Positions 26,153 through 35,436 of a stretch of DNA of 64,000 nt are shown here, piece after piece. The notes under the pieces are model-generated. The model did no database searches. It saw nothing but the letters and a program-made list of their open reading frames with translations, and was not told where the DNA came from. Where the stretch lies: NCBI GenBank assembly GCA_965205725.1, contig OZ242189.1, positions 2,418,001-2,482,000 of the forward strand. Direction: 5' to 3'. Source of the DNA: G965205725 sp965205725. GTDB taxonomy: Bacteria; Pseudomonadota; Gammaproteobacteria; Pseudomonadales; Halieaceae. A program made the translations under genes and the position numbers. How positions within the stretch are numbered: the stretch's first letter is position 1; each line of letters opens with the position of its first letter.

Positions 26153-27213
26153 TACGCTGCCTCCAAAACTGTAACAAGGTTGTGCTGTAAACAGGGCCCA
26201 CTAGTGGCATGGGCCACACCCCGCTTGATATCGCCGTTGATAATTCGCATGGCAACCTCACCTATACGCGACAAACCCGAGGCCATCATCAGATTGCCTG
26301 CCAGAACACCACCTGAGGGATTAATCTCCGTGGCATCTGTCAGGCCCAGCGCGTTTTTCAAAATAATTTCCTGATGGCTGTAAGGCGCATATAACTCCGC
26401 AACCTCTATAGGGCCATCGGCAGCGCCACAGGCCGCTGCGGCCTGCTCCGTTGAAACCGAGCGCGTTAAATCACGGGCGCCCAGATTGTGTGATTCAATG
26501 CGATGATCAATGCCTTTAATCACCGCGCAAGGCCTGCCCCATTGCCGTGCCTTTTCAATCGAGCAAATCACCATTGCGGCCGCACCGTCTGACACTGGAC
26601 AGCAATCATGCTTACGCAGCGGTGATACCCAGGTATCAGCCTGTAACAAATCCTCGGCACTGACATATCCGCCGAGTTGGGCATGAGGGTTATTAGCCTT
26701 GGCATTACCGCGAGACCGGGCCACGACTTCAGCCATATCGAGTTCGCTGATCAAGCCCTGATCGAGCATCATCCGAGCCTGCATGGCGGCCAGGCTAACT
26801 GTATCTACCCATAAAGGCGCCAGGTAGTAGGGGTCCAATTGCTGAGAGAGCACCGCTGGCAACTCCCCTGGGGAAGATTTGCCGAAGCCATAGACCAGCG
26901 CAGATTCAGCCTGACCCATGGAAATTTTTAGCATTGACTCATACAGAGCCCAGGCTGCATCCATTTCCACATGGGATTCTTTTATAGGAGGCACCGCTCC
27001 GAGCGCATCCACACCCAGCACAAACGCAAAAGCGGCGCCCTGTTGGTAATCGCAACTTCCTGAGCAGGTAAATCCGGCATCCTGCACACTCTTCAGGCCT
27101 GCCTGAGCCAGCGCTGCCTGCACAACTGGCATGATCAGCTCAACTTCGTTGTGGGCTCCCGCGTCGCGAATACTGTCTGACTGCACGAATGAGACAATGG
27201 CTATATCTTTCAT
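26152..27213 (-). CDS. Thiolase-superfamily protein, SCP-x/Ltp type (2)
   Basis: A 353-residue thiolase-fold protein: KDIAIVSFVQSDSIRD, then SHVEMDAAWALYESMLKI, CPVSDGAAAMVICS and NPSGGVLAGNLMMASGLSRI. It is shorter than degradative thiolases and I see no standard active-site Cys in the first half (the segment KESHVEMDAAWA stands there), as in non-condensing lipid-transfer-like members. ATG 27213 has GGGAGG about 8 nt upstream and begins 2 nt after the OB-fold gene stop; an open frame continues to 27228. It likely forms a complex with the adjacent thiolase and the OB-fold protein. Confidence 0.8.
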   Translation of the reverse strand: MKDIAIVSFVQSDSIRDAGAHNEVELIMPVVQAALAQAGLKSVQDAGFTCSGSCDYQQGAAFAFVLGVDALGAVPPIKESHVEMDAAWALYESMLKISMGQAESALVYGFGKSSPGELPAVLSQQLDPYYLAPLWVDTVSLAAMQARMMLDQGLISELDMAEVVARSRGNAKANNPHAQLGGYVSAEDLLQADTWVSPLRKHDCCPVSDGAAAMVICSIEKARQWGRPCAVIKGIDHRIESHNLGARDLTRSVSTEQAAAACGAADGPIEVAELYAPYSHQEIILKNALGLTDATEINPSGGVLAGNLMMASGLSRIGEVAMRIINGDIKRGVAHATSGPCLQHNLVTVLEAA

Positions 27214-27215
27214 GT

Positions 27216-28214
27216 TTAACCCTCCCATCCAGCAACAGGCACTTTACCAATCATCCCGTTGGGCACATCCGGCTCATCTATCGGCTTGAAATACTGAATG
27301 TTGTCCAGGGCGTAGTCCCACTCTGATTCGTCTTTCCAAACGGCCTGAACTCTCTGCCCCTGATGTACCTCGTCATTCACGCATTCTGACAGCAGATGAA
27401 TGAACGAAATATTGGCGCCGTCTACTACGAGATTGGCAATGATATAAGGTGGCTGAATCGGGTTGCCTGGAATTGGTATATGCACAATCGTGAATGACTC
27501 CACGGTCGCTTTATCGGACACTGGCACTTCTTCATCTGTGGCAACGCCGCAAGCAGCGCAGGCACCGCGGGGTGGCACGTAAACGCTGTCACAGGCAGGA
27601 CATCGCTGACCAACCAACCTACCCTGCTTCACCTGACTGAGAAACCGGCTGGTAGCTTCGCCCGCTGTGAAGTTGTACTTAAGATAAGTCGGTACATCGA
27701 CACCTGTGATCATTTCCCGCTCTTCAACTGCTGAGGCTTTATTGCTTTCAAGATTGCTGGCAGGCTGCGCCGGTCTCTCTGGTACAAAGCACGCGATATC
27801 GGTGACAAAGCCACGGGGTTCATCAACCCACTGCGCCTGCACACGCATACCGGTACTCATATCAGCTTCTCTGTCAACAGTGACACTTTGCACCATGGGT
27901 ATATCCGCACCGTCCAGTTTAATCATAGCCCAGGCAAACGGCGTACTGTGGGGATGGGACTCACGCGGCTCGCTGACCCAACACCAGCTCACTACCTCAC
28001 CAGCCTGTCCGACTTCGACAAACTCATTGAGCGCAGCAGCGGTAACCGGGTCGTATTCCATAGGCGGCACATATATTTTGCCGTCACTCCCTTTGTTACC
28101 GACTATTTTTCTGTTGCGCAATTCGGTGAAAAAACGCCCCACTACGGAACCTGTTGAGCGGGTATAGGTAAAACCCAATTCAAATTCCTGGCTTAGGACT
28201 TCAGGCTGCGCCAT
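27216..28214 (-). CDS. Tandem OB-fold acyl-CoA-associated protein (DUF35 type)
   Basis: A 332-residue protein with two copies of the DUF35 OB-fold unit. The second (about residues 170-320) has an intact zinc ribbon, CPACDSVYVPPRGACAAC. The first (about 20-150) keeps the fold pattern (IYVPPMEYDP) but lacks all four cysteines. In steroid side-chain degradation such proteins pair with lipid-transfer-type thiolases, as the two following genes are. ATG 28214 gives MAQPEV; the frame is open to 28256. First gene of the operon 28214 to about 24650. Confidence 0.8.
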   Translation of the reverse strand: MAQPEVLSQEFELGFTYTRSTGSVVGRFFTELRNRKIVGNKGSDGKIYVPPMEYDPVTAAALNEFVEVGQAGEVVSWCWVSEPRESHPHSTPFAWAMIKLDGADIPMVQSVTVDREADMSTGMRVQAQWVDEPRGFVTDIACFVPERPAQPASNLESNKASAVEEREMITGVDVPTYLKYNFTAGEATSRFLSQVKQGRLVGQRCPACDSVYVPPRGACAACGVATDEEVPVSDKATVESFTIVHIPIPGNPIQPPYIIANLVVDGANISFIHLLSECVNDEVHQGQRVQAVWKDESEWDYALDNIQYFKPIDEPDVPNGMIGKVPVAGWEG

Positions 28215-28308
28215 GCCATGCCTCCTTGGTTTAGGGACGACTAAAAAAGACAGCAAGTATCTGCCAGCACCAGGGGCAACTCAATGGGTTTTAGCCCGAC
28301 AGGGCTTT

Positions 28309-28326
28309 GTCGGAATAAATTCCGAC
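28309..28326. repeat. Palindrome between the haemoglobin and OB-fold genes
   Basis: GTCGGAATAAATTCCGAC is an 18-bp perfect palindrome ending one base before the stop codon of the haemoglobin gene. Similar GTCGGAAT-centred palindromes occur as dispersed repeats in many proteobacteria. It may act as a 3' hairpin. Confidence 0.75.
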
Positions 28327-28731
28327 CTACAATCCTGCCTGCATGTTACTGGCAATAGACCGAGCCACCTGTTTAGCTCGCTCCGCCCGCTCACCGGCAA
28401 AGTGAGCATCTACAGTCTGTATAAACAAGTGTAACCAGCGCTCAAAATCTCGCGGGGTCAGTGTGCGCTTGTCGTGCAACTGCCGGTGAATATTCATCGT
28501 GTGGCGTTTGTAGGTGGCCTCACCCAGCAGCAACTTACACCAGTAGTTTTTGATATGTGGTAAATGAACATCGAGATCAATCGCGGCCACATCCAGAAAA
28601 ACCGGAGCCAGTATGTCATCCGCTAATACTTGGGCGTAAAAGGCATCTACAAAAAACTCGACCTGCTCGCGGCTGTTTAAGTCCGGCTTACCGAACTTGT
28701 CACTTATTTTTGCGCTTGTTCTTTTTGACAT
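28327..28731 (-). CDS. Group 3 truncated haemoglobin
   Basis: A 134-residue globin of the group 3 (P) type: NSREQVEFFVDAFYAQVLADDILAPVF at the N-terminus, HLPHIKNYWCKLLLG in the middle, then YKRHTMNIHRQL with the proximal-side His region and FERWLHLFIQTVDAHFAG at the end. These bind O2 or NO and are common in aquatic bacteria. The start overlaps the end of der by 32 nt, an unusually long overlap that suggests co-transcription with the der operon. Confidence 0.85.
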   Translation of the reverse strand: MSKRTSAKISDKFGKPDLNSREQVEFFVDAFYAQVLADDILAPVFLDVAAIDLDVHLPHIKNYWCKLLLGEATYKRHTMNIHRQLHDKRTLTPRDFERWLHLFIQTVDAHFAGERAERAKQVARSIASNMQAGL

Positions 28732-30109
28732 GCTGCATCATGCGGCGTTTTCGCTGCACCTGGCGCTGGGTGAGCTTATTGCGTTTGTCCGCATAAGGGT
28801 TTTTACCGCTGCGAAATTCTATAACTACGGGCGTACCGGACAACTTTAGTTCTCTGCGAAACACTTTTTCAAGGTAGCGCTGATAGGCGGCTGGAAGTTT
28901 GTCGGTTTGATTGCCGTGAATCACAATCAGAGGCGGATTTTGCCCCCCCGCGTGGGCATAGCGCATTTTGATGCGACGGCCATTAATCATTGGCGGCGGG
29001 TGAGCATACACCGCGCCTTCAAGAATTTGGGTCAGCGAGTTGGTATTCAGTTTACGTGTCGCCGAGTCGTAAGCCGCCTGTACAGATTTATAGAGATGAC
29101 CAACCCCGGTGCCATGCAGCGCAGAAATAAAGTGTATATCTGCGTAATCAATAAACTGCAAGCGCCGCTCCAGCCCAGCTTTTATTCTCTGTTTTTCGTC
29201 AGATGTCAGGCCGTCCCATTTATTCAGGGCGATAACCAGGCCGCGTCCTGCCTCAATGGTTTGCCCCAATAAATGCAAATCCTGTTCAACCACGCCTTCG
29301 CGAGCATCCATCAACAGAATAACGACATGGGCGTCATCGATTGCCTTGAGGGTTTTTACAATCGAAAATTTCTCCACCGTCTGCTTTACATTTTTGCGTC
29401 GGCGCACACCGGCCGTATCAATCAAGGTGTAGTGCTGATCATCGCGGTCAAACTCAATATATACACTGTCTCGAGTCGTGCCGGGCTGGTCGTACACCAC
29501 GACCCGCTCCTCCCCGAGCATCCGGTTCACCAGGGTGGACTTGCCTACGTTGGGACGACCCACAACCGCGACCCGCAGGCGCCTTTGCAGATCTTCATCT
29601 TCCTCAATATCGGCTGGCAGCGGGAAATCCTGTAAGACATACTCAATCAGATTCCTGATACCGCGACCCTGACTTGCGGTCATCGGGTGCAACACTTCTA
29701 TACCCAGTGCGTAGAAATCCGCCATGGCGACATCTTCATTGCCGCCATCTACTTTATTCACAACCAAATGATAATTTTTACTGTTTTGTCGCAGATAGTT
29801 GGCGAGTTGCTCATCCGTCGGGGTTACGCCGGCCCGAGCATCCACCATAAAACAAACCACATCTGCCTCGTCGATAGCCGCCAATGACTGATCCGCCATA
29901 TGGGTATCAATGCCTTCCTCTTCGCCACTAATGCCCCCGGTATCAATTGCGATGAATGGCCTTTCACCAATACGACCCTCGCCGTACTTGCGATCACGCG
30001 TCAGCCCGGGAAAGTTGGCTACCAGTGCATCTCGGCTTCGAGTCAACTGATTAAAGAGCGTCGATTTACCCACATTGGGTCGCCCTACCAGGGCGATAAC
30101 GGGAATCAT
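28700..30109 (-). CDS. der: Ribosome-assembly GTPase Der (EngA)
   Basis: A 469-residue essential GTPase with two G domains in tandem and a KH-like C-terminal domain, acting in 50S maturation. Both domains start with GRPNVGKST (near residues 8 and 180); switch and base motifs are DTGG, NKVD in the first and DTAG, NKWD in the second. The basic tail (KRRMMQHVKKNKRKNK) is usual. It follows bamB on the same strand by 12 bases, the standard gammaproteobacterial order. Confidence 0.97.
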   Translation of the reverse strand: MIPVIALVGRPNVGKSTLFNQLTRSRDALVANFPGLTRDRKYGEGRIGERPFIAIDTGGISGEEEGIDTHMADQSLAAIDEADVVCFMVDARAGVTPTDEQLANYLRQNSKNYHLVVNKVDGGNEDVAMADFYALGIEVLHPMTASQGRGIRNLIEYVLQDFPLPADIEEDEDLQRRLRVAVVGRPNVGKSTLVNRMLGEERVVVYDQPGTTRDSVYIEFDRDDQHYTLIDTAGVRRRKNVKQTVEKFSIVKTLKAIDDAHVVILLMDAREGVVEQDLHLLGQTIEAGRGLVIALNKWDGLTSDEKQRIKAGLERRLQFIDYADIHFISALHGTGVGHLYKSVQAAYDSATRKLNTNSLTQILEGAVYAHPPPMINGRRIKMRYAHAGGQNPPLIVIHGNQTDKLPAAYQRYLEKVFRRELKLSGTPVVIEFRSGKNPYADKRNKLTQRQVQRKRRMMQHVKKNKRKNK

Positions 30110-30121
30110 GCGGTAAGCTAT

Positions 30122-31309
30122 CTAGCGACCCTTAGCCGCAACACGCAAGGCAACCAGCTTGCCGCTGTTGCCATACACGTAGAGAACATCATCCACCGAC
30201 AACATGCTCGCTCGAACACCTTTTCCATCAATCTTTTCCCGCCCAACAAAACGCCCATCCACCTGGGAAAGGAAATGCAGATAACCTTCGAAGTCACCCA
30301 CAGCAACAAAGCCCTTCACAGCCTTTGGCGCGCTGAGGCGGCGATTTTCCAGACGGGGTTGTTGCCAGCGAACGCCCTGCCCACTGCGGTAAAAGGCGAC
30401 CACAGAACCACTATCTTCAGAAACATAGATATTGCCAAAGCCCTGGTCTATTCCCACAGAGCTTGATGCATCCTGCTGCCAGATTTTCCGCCCGCCAGGA
30501 ATATCGACTGCGATCAAGCGGCCCTGGTAACTCACCGCATAAAGCACCTCATTGGCTATCAACATCTCTCCATCGACGTCGATAATCCGGTCAATTTCAG
30601 AGCGCCCCTGGGCTATCGCAACACGCGCCTCCCAACGAATCGAGCCGGTCTTCAGATCAAACGCGATAACCTTGCCGCTGGCAAACCCGGCTATCGCCAA
30701 GCGACCAGAAATGATTGGTGTACTGGTGCCGCGTACTGTGAGCACTGGCAAGTCGCTGTCGTACTCCCACAATTCGCTACCATCGCTGACATCCAGGCCT
30801 CTTAATCTGCCGTCGTAGCTTTGCACAATCACCACGTCGCCATTTGTTTGCGGCGGTGACAAAACCTCTCCGCTGAGGGAAACCTGCCACAGCGTATCCC
30901 CACTGCTGGCATCCAAAAGCATCACTTCGCCGTTACTACTACCCACTGCGACCCGATTGGCACCGTAGCCAACACCGCCAGACAAAGGTGTATCAAGTTC
31001 AGTTTTCCAGATTCTTTTGCCGTTGTTTCGATCAAGTGCCAGCACGGTACCGTCGCTGCCAGCCGCATAAATCCTGTCACCATCAATGACCGGCGTTAAA
31101 AAATTATAGATCTTGCCCTGCCCTTTGCCGACACTGGCACTCCAAAGCCTGTCGACATCTACCTCTTCGATAAATTCCACCAGCGGCGCTGGCTCTTTGG
31201 CATCGTCATCGTCAGAATCGAACCAGCCCTTGACCGTACTACAGGCTCCAACTGATACAGACAAAGCCAGTACAGCGACTACTCGCCAAAATCGAGTTCC
31301 AGGTGCCAT
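30122..31309 (-). CDS. bamB: Outer-membrane assembly lipoprotein BamB
   Basis: A lipoprotein of about 395 residues in the beta-barrel assembly machine. It has a signal peptide with lipobox (SVSVGAC, Cys near residue 23), an acidic linker and an eight-bladed PQQ-like propeller with repeated A-x-D-x2-G-x2-W patterns (ALDRNNGKRIWK, LLDASSGDTLWQ, GLDVSDGSELWE). ATG 31309 lies 2 nt after the yfgM stop region; the frame is open to 31345. Confidence 0.95.
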   Translation of the reverse strand: MAPGTRFWRVVAVLALSVSVGACSTVKGWFDSDDDDAKEPAPLVEFIEEVDVDRLWSASVGKGQGKIYNFLTPVIDGDRIYAAGSDGTVLALDRNNGKRIWKTELDTPLSGGVGYGANRVAVGSSNGEVMLLDASSGDTLWQVSLSGEVLSPPQTNGDVVIVQSYDGRLRGLDVSDGSELWEYDSDLPVLTVRGTSTPIISGRLAIAGFASGKVIAFDLKTGSIRWEARVAIAQGRSEIDRIIDVDGEMLIANEVLYAVSYQGRLIAVDIPGGRKIWQQDASSSVGIDQGFGNIYVSEDSGSVVAFYRSGQGVRWQQPRLENRRLSAPKAVKGFVAVGDFEGYLHFLSQVDGRFVGREKIDGKGVRASMLSVDDVLYVYGNSGKLVALRVAAKGR

Positions 31310-31313
31310 TGTT

Positions 31314-32012
31314 CTATCCCTCTTGCGCAATAGTCGAAGTGGCACGCGCTGGCTCCAATTGCAAAGATTGGAGTTTTAAATCCAGCGTTGATGAATTGGT
31401 TCTACCCTTTAACTCGTTGTTTGAAGACGCCTGGCGGTATGCCGACAGAGCTTGTTCGGGCTGCTCCAGTTGAAGAAAAATATCCCCTTTAACCTCGCTG
31501 TACATCGCGTCATAGGCATCGCCTTGCAGGGACAACATTTCAAGCGCCTCCTGCAATCGTCCCTGCGCTGCGGTCACTCGTGCCAGGCGTAGTTGTGCTA
31601 TTCGCAAAATATCCTGCTCCGGGTTTTGGGTCAGTACCCAGCGCAGTTCTGTATCTGCCTGCTCCAACTCATCTTGCTCAACAGACATTTTGGCCAACTG
31701 CATGGCAGCAAACAGTGCGTAACTTGATCCGCTGTGGTCATCCTTCAGAGCCGCCGCCAAATGACGCGCAGTTGCTTTATTCTCTTCGCTGACTTTTTCC
31801 CCACCAGTGGCAACACTGACCGCTGTCAGCATATCCTGATACACCGCAGATGCACTCTCAGACTGCTCGGTTTGATGTTTCTGCCACCCCTGCCAGCCAT
31901 AACCCGCGGCGAGCGCAAAGACAATGGCTGCGATTGTCGATTTGCTATTCTCCCGCCACCACTTGCGCAGGGCTTCGACTTGCTCTTCTTCTGTTGTATA
32001 CGGCTCCACCAT
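31314..32012 (-). CDS. yfgM: YfgM-like TPR protein
   Basis: A 232-residue inner-membrane protein with a short cytoplasmic start (YTTEEEQVEALRKWWREN), one membrane helix (TIAAIVFALAAGYGWQGW) and a periplasmic TPR-like domain. In E. coli YfgM binds the SecYEG translocon and periplasmic chaperones. It sits between hisS and bamB as in other gammaproteobacteria. Confidence 0.92.
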   Translation of the reverse strand: MVEPYTTEEEQVEALRKWWRENSKSTIAAIVFALAAGYGWQGWQKHQTEQSESASAVYQDMLTAVSVATGGEKVSEENKATARHLAAALKDDHSGSSYALFAAMQLAKMSVEQDELEQADTELRWVLTQNPEQDILRIAQLRLARVTAAQGRLQEALEMLSLQGDAYDAMYSEVKGDIFLQLEQPEQALSAYRQASSNNELKGRTNSSTLDLKLQSLQLEPARATSTIAQEG

Positions 32013-32032
32013 TTTCCCTCTTGATATACCTC

Positions 32033-33313
32033 TTACAGCAATATGCTATTTATTCGCGCTACCAACTCTGGCTGCGGTACGCTGATTTGAGTATCGGCCT
32101 GCTCCTGTGAGCGCAGAGGTTTTACCGCGGCGGTATTATCGAGAACTTCCCGCTCGCCCAAAATAACGGCCAACTGCGCCCCGCTCTTATCGGCCTTCTT
32201 CATTTGACTCTTAAAACTACCGCCACCGCAATGTACCTGAACAACCCGCTGCCCACACTCGCTGCGTAACAATTCGGCCAGCACAAATGCCCTCTCTTGG
32301 GCAGCATCACCAACAGCGACGAAGTAAACATCGTTTTTAACGGGCTTGATCACCGGTGATTCCAAACCCTCAAGCAGCAATACCAAACGCTCCAAACCCA
32401 TTGCAAAACCAGTGGCGGGTGTTGGCTTGCCAGCTAATTGTTCGACCAGGGAATCATAGCGACCGCCCCCGCACACTGTGCCTTGAGCACCCAGCGCTTC
32501 AGTAACCCACTCGAACACAGTGCGATTGTAGTAATCGAGCCCTCTCACCAGCCTCGGATTCACTGTGTATTCAATATCATTAGCGTCCAGCAAAGATTTG
32601 AGCCGTGAGAAATGCGCGACAGAATCCTCGTCGAGGAATCCTTCGAGACTGGGAGCCTCATTCAGCAACAACTGTGTCTGGGGATTCTTGCTATCCAAAA
32701 TACGCAATGGATTGGTTTCCAAACGTCGCTGGCTATCTTCATCCAACTGGTCGCGGCGAGCCGATAAATACTTAACCAGCGCAGCGCGGTAACGATTGCG
32801 CGAATCGGCATCACCAATACTACTGAGCTGCAAATGCACTAAATGGTCCAGTCCCAGGCTGCGCCAGACCCTTGCACTTAGCAAAATCAGTTCGGCGTCA
32901 ACGTCGGGGCTGGCGGCACCGAATACCTCAACGCCTATTTGATGAAACTGGCGTTGGCGACCCTTCTGCGGCCGCTCATAGCGAAACATCGGGCCGATAT
33001 ACCAAAGTTTCTGTAGCGTGATTGCCAGGTTGTGCTGACATACCGCACGCACACAACCCGCAGTTCCCTCGGGGCGCAGGGTCAGGCTCTCATCGTTACG
33101 GTCTGGAAACGTGTACATTTCCTTCTCAACTACATCTGTTACTTCACCAATACCACGCACAAACAAATTTGTTTGTTCAACGACCGGCATACGAATTTCT
33201 CGATAGCCATAGGCCGCTAAAACCTGGGCAACTTGCTGCTCGAGAAACTGCCAGGTGGGTGTTTCATCGGGGAGAATGTCATTCATCCCCCGGATGGCGC
33301 GGATTTGCTTCAC
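32033..33313 (-). CDS. hisS: Histidyl-tRNA synthetase
   Basis: A class II synthetase of 426 residues. Motif 1 region IRGMNDILPDE, motif 2 TLRPEGTAGCVRA and YERPQKGRQRQFHQIGVE, histidine motif RGLDYYNRTVFE, and motif 3 GFAMGLERLVLL are all present, then the anticodon-binding domain. Charges tRNA-His. Located between ispG and yfgM. Confidence 0.97.
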   Translation of the reverse strand: MKQIRAIRGMNDILPDETPTWQFLEQQVAQVLAAYGYREIRMPVVEQTNLFVRGIGEVTDVVEKEMYTFPDRNDESLTLRPEGTAGCVRAVCQHNLAITLQKLWYIGPMFRYERPQKGRQRQFHQIGVEVFGAASPDVDAELILLSARVWRSLGLDHLVHLQLSSIGDADSRNRYRAALVKYLSARRDQLDEDSQRRLETNPLRILDSKNPQTQLLLNEAPSLEGFLDEDSVAHFSRLKSLLDANDIEYTVNPRLVRGLDYYNRTVFEWVTEALGAQGTVCGGGRYDSLVEQLAGKPTPATGFAMGLERLVLLLEGLESPVIKPVKNDVYFVAVGDAAQERAFVLAELLRSECGQRVVQVHCGGGSFKSQMKKADKSGAQLAVILGEREVLDNTAAVKPLRSQEQADTQISVPQPELVARINSILL

Positions 33314-33331
33314 GATATTCCTATTCAGCCC

Positions 33332-34459
33332 TTACTGAGTCTTTGCTATGAGTTTTTCTTCTGCAACTTGTCGTTGCAACTCGAGCTGCTGCGCTTTGTT
33401 GCGAATGACCTGTTCCAGATGATCAACAAAATCGGCGTTGTCGACTTTGTGGTCAGCGGCACCATCTACATAAATGAGATTGCTTGGTGTCGCACCGGTT
33501 AAACCGACATCAGCTTCTTTCGCCTCCCCCGGTCCATTAACGATACAGCCAATAACAGCAACATCCATCGGTGTGCGAATATCTTCCAATCGCAATTCCA
33601 GATCGTTCATGGTTTTCACTACGTCAAAGTTTTGCCTGGAGCAACTGGGGCAGGCAATGAAATTAATACCATTTGAGCGCAGCTTGAGACTTTTGAGAAT
33701 ATCGAAACCGACCTTCACTTCTTCCACCGGGTCGGCGGCCAGAGAAATTCGTATGGTGTCGCCTATACCATCCATCAATAACATCCCCAGACCTACCGAA
33801 GATTTGACGGTGCCGCCACGCAGACCTCCGGCCTCGGTAATGCCCAGGTGCAACGGTTGCTCTATTTGCGTGGCAATCAATCGGTAGGCTGCAACCGCCA
33901 TAAACACGTCGGAGGCTTTAACACTCAACTTAAAATCCTGATAGTCGAGCTTGTCCAGAATATCGACATGGCGCATAGCCGATTCAACCAGGGCATCGGC
34001 GTTGGGCTCACCATACTTTCGCTGCAGATCCTTACCCAATGAACCCGCGTTAACGCCGATACGAATAGGGATGCCTTTGTCGCGACAACTATCAACAACG
34101 GCGCGCACCCGATCATCCCGCCCTATATTCCCGGGATTAATGCGCAGGCAATCGACACCATATTCCGCAACTTTTAGAGCTATCTTGTAGTCGAAGTGAA
34201 TATCCGCAACCAGGGGTGCGTCAACCTGAGAACGAATCTCCCGGAAAGCACTCGCGGCGTCCATGCTCGGCACAGACACGCGCACTATATCTGCGCCTGC
34301 GCCAACGATGGCATTAATCTGCGCAACGGTCGCGCTTACATCACAAGTTTCGGTATTGGTCATGCTCTGCACACTGATGGGGGCATCGCCACCAACCGGC
34401 ACATTGCCCACCATAATTTGGCGCGAGCGACGACGCTTAATCGGGGACGCTGTGTTCAC
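33332..34459 (-). CDS. ispG: 4-hydroxy-3-methylbut-2-en-1-yl diphosphate synthase (IspG)
   Basis: A 375-residue [4Fe-4S] enzyme of the MEP isoprenoid pathway, converting MEcPP to HMBPP. It starts with SPIKRRRSRQIMVGNVPVGG and a TIM barrel (VQSMTNTET, LVADIHFDY, INPGNIG) and ends with the cluster domain (CPSCSRQNFD and CIVNGPGEAKEADVG). The ATG overlaps the rodZ stop by 4 nt. Confidence 0.97.
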   Translation of the reverse strand: MNTASPIKRRRSRQIMVGNVPVGGDAPISVQSMTNTETCDVSATVAQINAIVGAGADIVRVSVPSMDAASAFREIRSQVDAPLVADIHFDYKIALKVAEYGVDCLRINPGNIGRDDRVRAVVDSCRDKGIPIRIGVNAGSLGKDLQRKYGEPNADALVESAMRHVDILDKLDYQDFKLSVKASDVFMAVAAYRLIATQIEQPLHLGITEAGGLRGGTVKSSVGLGMLLMDGIGDTIRISLAADPVEEVKVGFDILKSLKLRSNGINFIACPSCSRQNFDVVKTMNDLELRLEDIRTPMDVAVIGCIVNGPGEAKEADVGLTGATPSNLIYVDGAADHKVDNADFVDHLEQVIRNKAQQLELQRQVAEEKLIAKTQ

Positions 34460-35436
34460 ACATCACCTACCGTAACGCGCGCGACAACGCGACCGGGGCG
34501 AGGCTTAATCTCAAAGTCTTCACCCTTGTAGCGAAGTTCTACAGAACGAGAGTCACCAACCAGAACATTCAGCGGTGCCTCCCCGCGCAATTCCAGAGTA
34601 TCGCCAGCCTGACGCAGATCGGCGTATATCAATTTGTCCTGTGCATCCCGTACTTCCAGCCAACATTCGCCGCTAAAAGAGAATTCCAGTAAATCACCTT
34701 GAGCAGCACCAGCCTGTAAAACGCGAGAAGGCTGCGAAACGAAGGGCTCCGCCCCATCCTCGTCTTGAACAGCGAGTGTTTCATCTACCCATTCACTGCT
34801 CGAGGCTTCGCTGATAAGGGGCCGTTCATTCGACAAAGATTCTTGCCCTGCAAGCACCTCGACGGTCGTATCCCCCTGAGCCTCAACACTCGCGGACTTT
34901 TCCGCCGTCTGCGCCGACGTATCCGCCGCTGCAACCTGCTCAGTTTGGTCGGGCTCGATGGCTGCACTCTGAGCCGCTAATTCTGCTGCCCCCTCAATGG
35001 CCGGTTGCTCTGCCAAAGCGGGCTTGGTGTCACTGCGCATCAGCCACAGTGCCAGCAACAAGAATAAAACTATGACTATCCCAACTGGCAAGGCCAGGCT
35101 CTTTTTTTGCGCCTGGGGAACTCTCGATTCAACGCGCTGTGGTACTGCTACAGGTTCGCCTCTATTGCTTTGCAGGCGCTCGTAGGCCTGCATTAGCTCT
35201 GCCCCGTCAATACCAACCTGTTTCGCATAGGCCCGCAGATAACCTCGAACAAACACAGTCCCACGCAAGCCATCAAATCGGTTTTCTTCAAGCGCATCGA
35301 CATAGTAAGGTAACCAGTTTAATCTATCGGCCATTTCCCGCTGGGAGATATCCATGCGCTCCCGGGCCTGGCGCAGCATGGCTCCCGGATCACTTCCTGG
35401 CGCTTCAACATTGTTGTTGGTCTCAGAGCTCTCCAC
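34456..35436 (-). CDS. rodZ: Cell-shape protein RodZ
   Basis: A 326-residue membrane protein linking MreB to the elongation machinery. An N-terminal helix-turn-helix domain (MLRQARERMDISQREMADRL, residues about 20-90), a membrane helix (LPVGIVIVLFLLLALWLM) near residue 135, an Ala/Glu/Ser-rich periplasmic linker and a C-terminal DUF4115 beta domain (FSGECWLEVRDAQ, LRGEAPLNVLVGD). It overlaps pilF by 14 nt and ispG by 4 nt. Confidence 0.95.
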   Translation of the reverse strand: MESSETNNNVEAPGSDPGAMLRQARERMDISQREMADRLNWLPYYVDALEENRFDGLRGTVFVRGYLRAYAKQVGIDGAELMQAYERLQSNRGEPVAVPQRVESRVPQAQKKSLALPVGIVIVLFLLLALWLMRSDTKPALAEQPAIEGAAELAAQSAAIEPDQTEQVAAADTSAQTAEKSASVEAQGDTTVEVLAGQESLSNERPLISEASSSEWVDETLAVQDEDGAEPFVSQPSRVLQAGAAQGDLLEFSFSGECWLEVRDAQDKLIYADLRQAGDTLELRGEAPLNVLVGDSRSVELRYKGEDFEIKPRPGRVVARVTVGDV

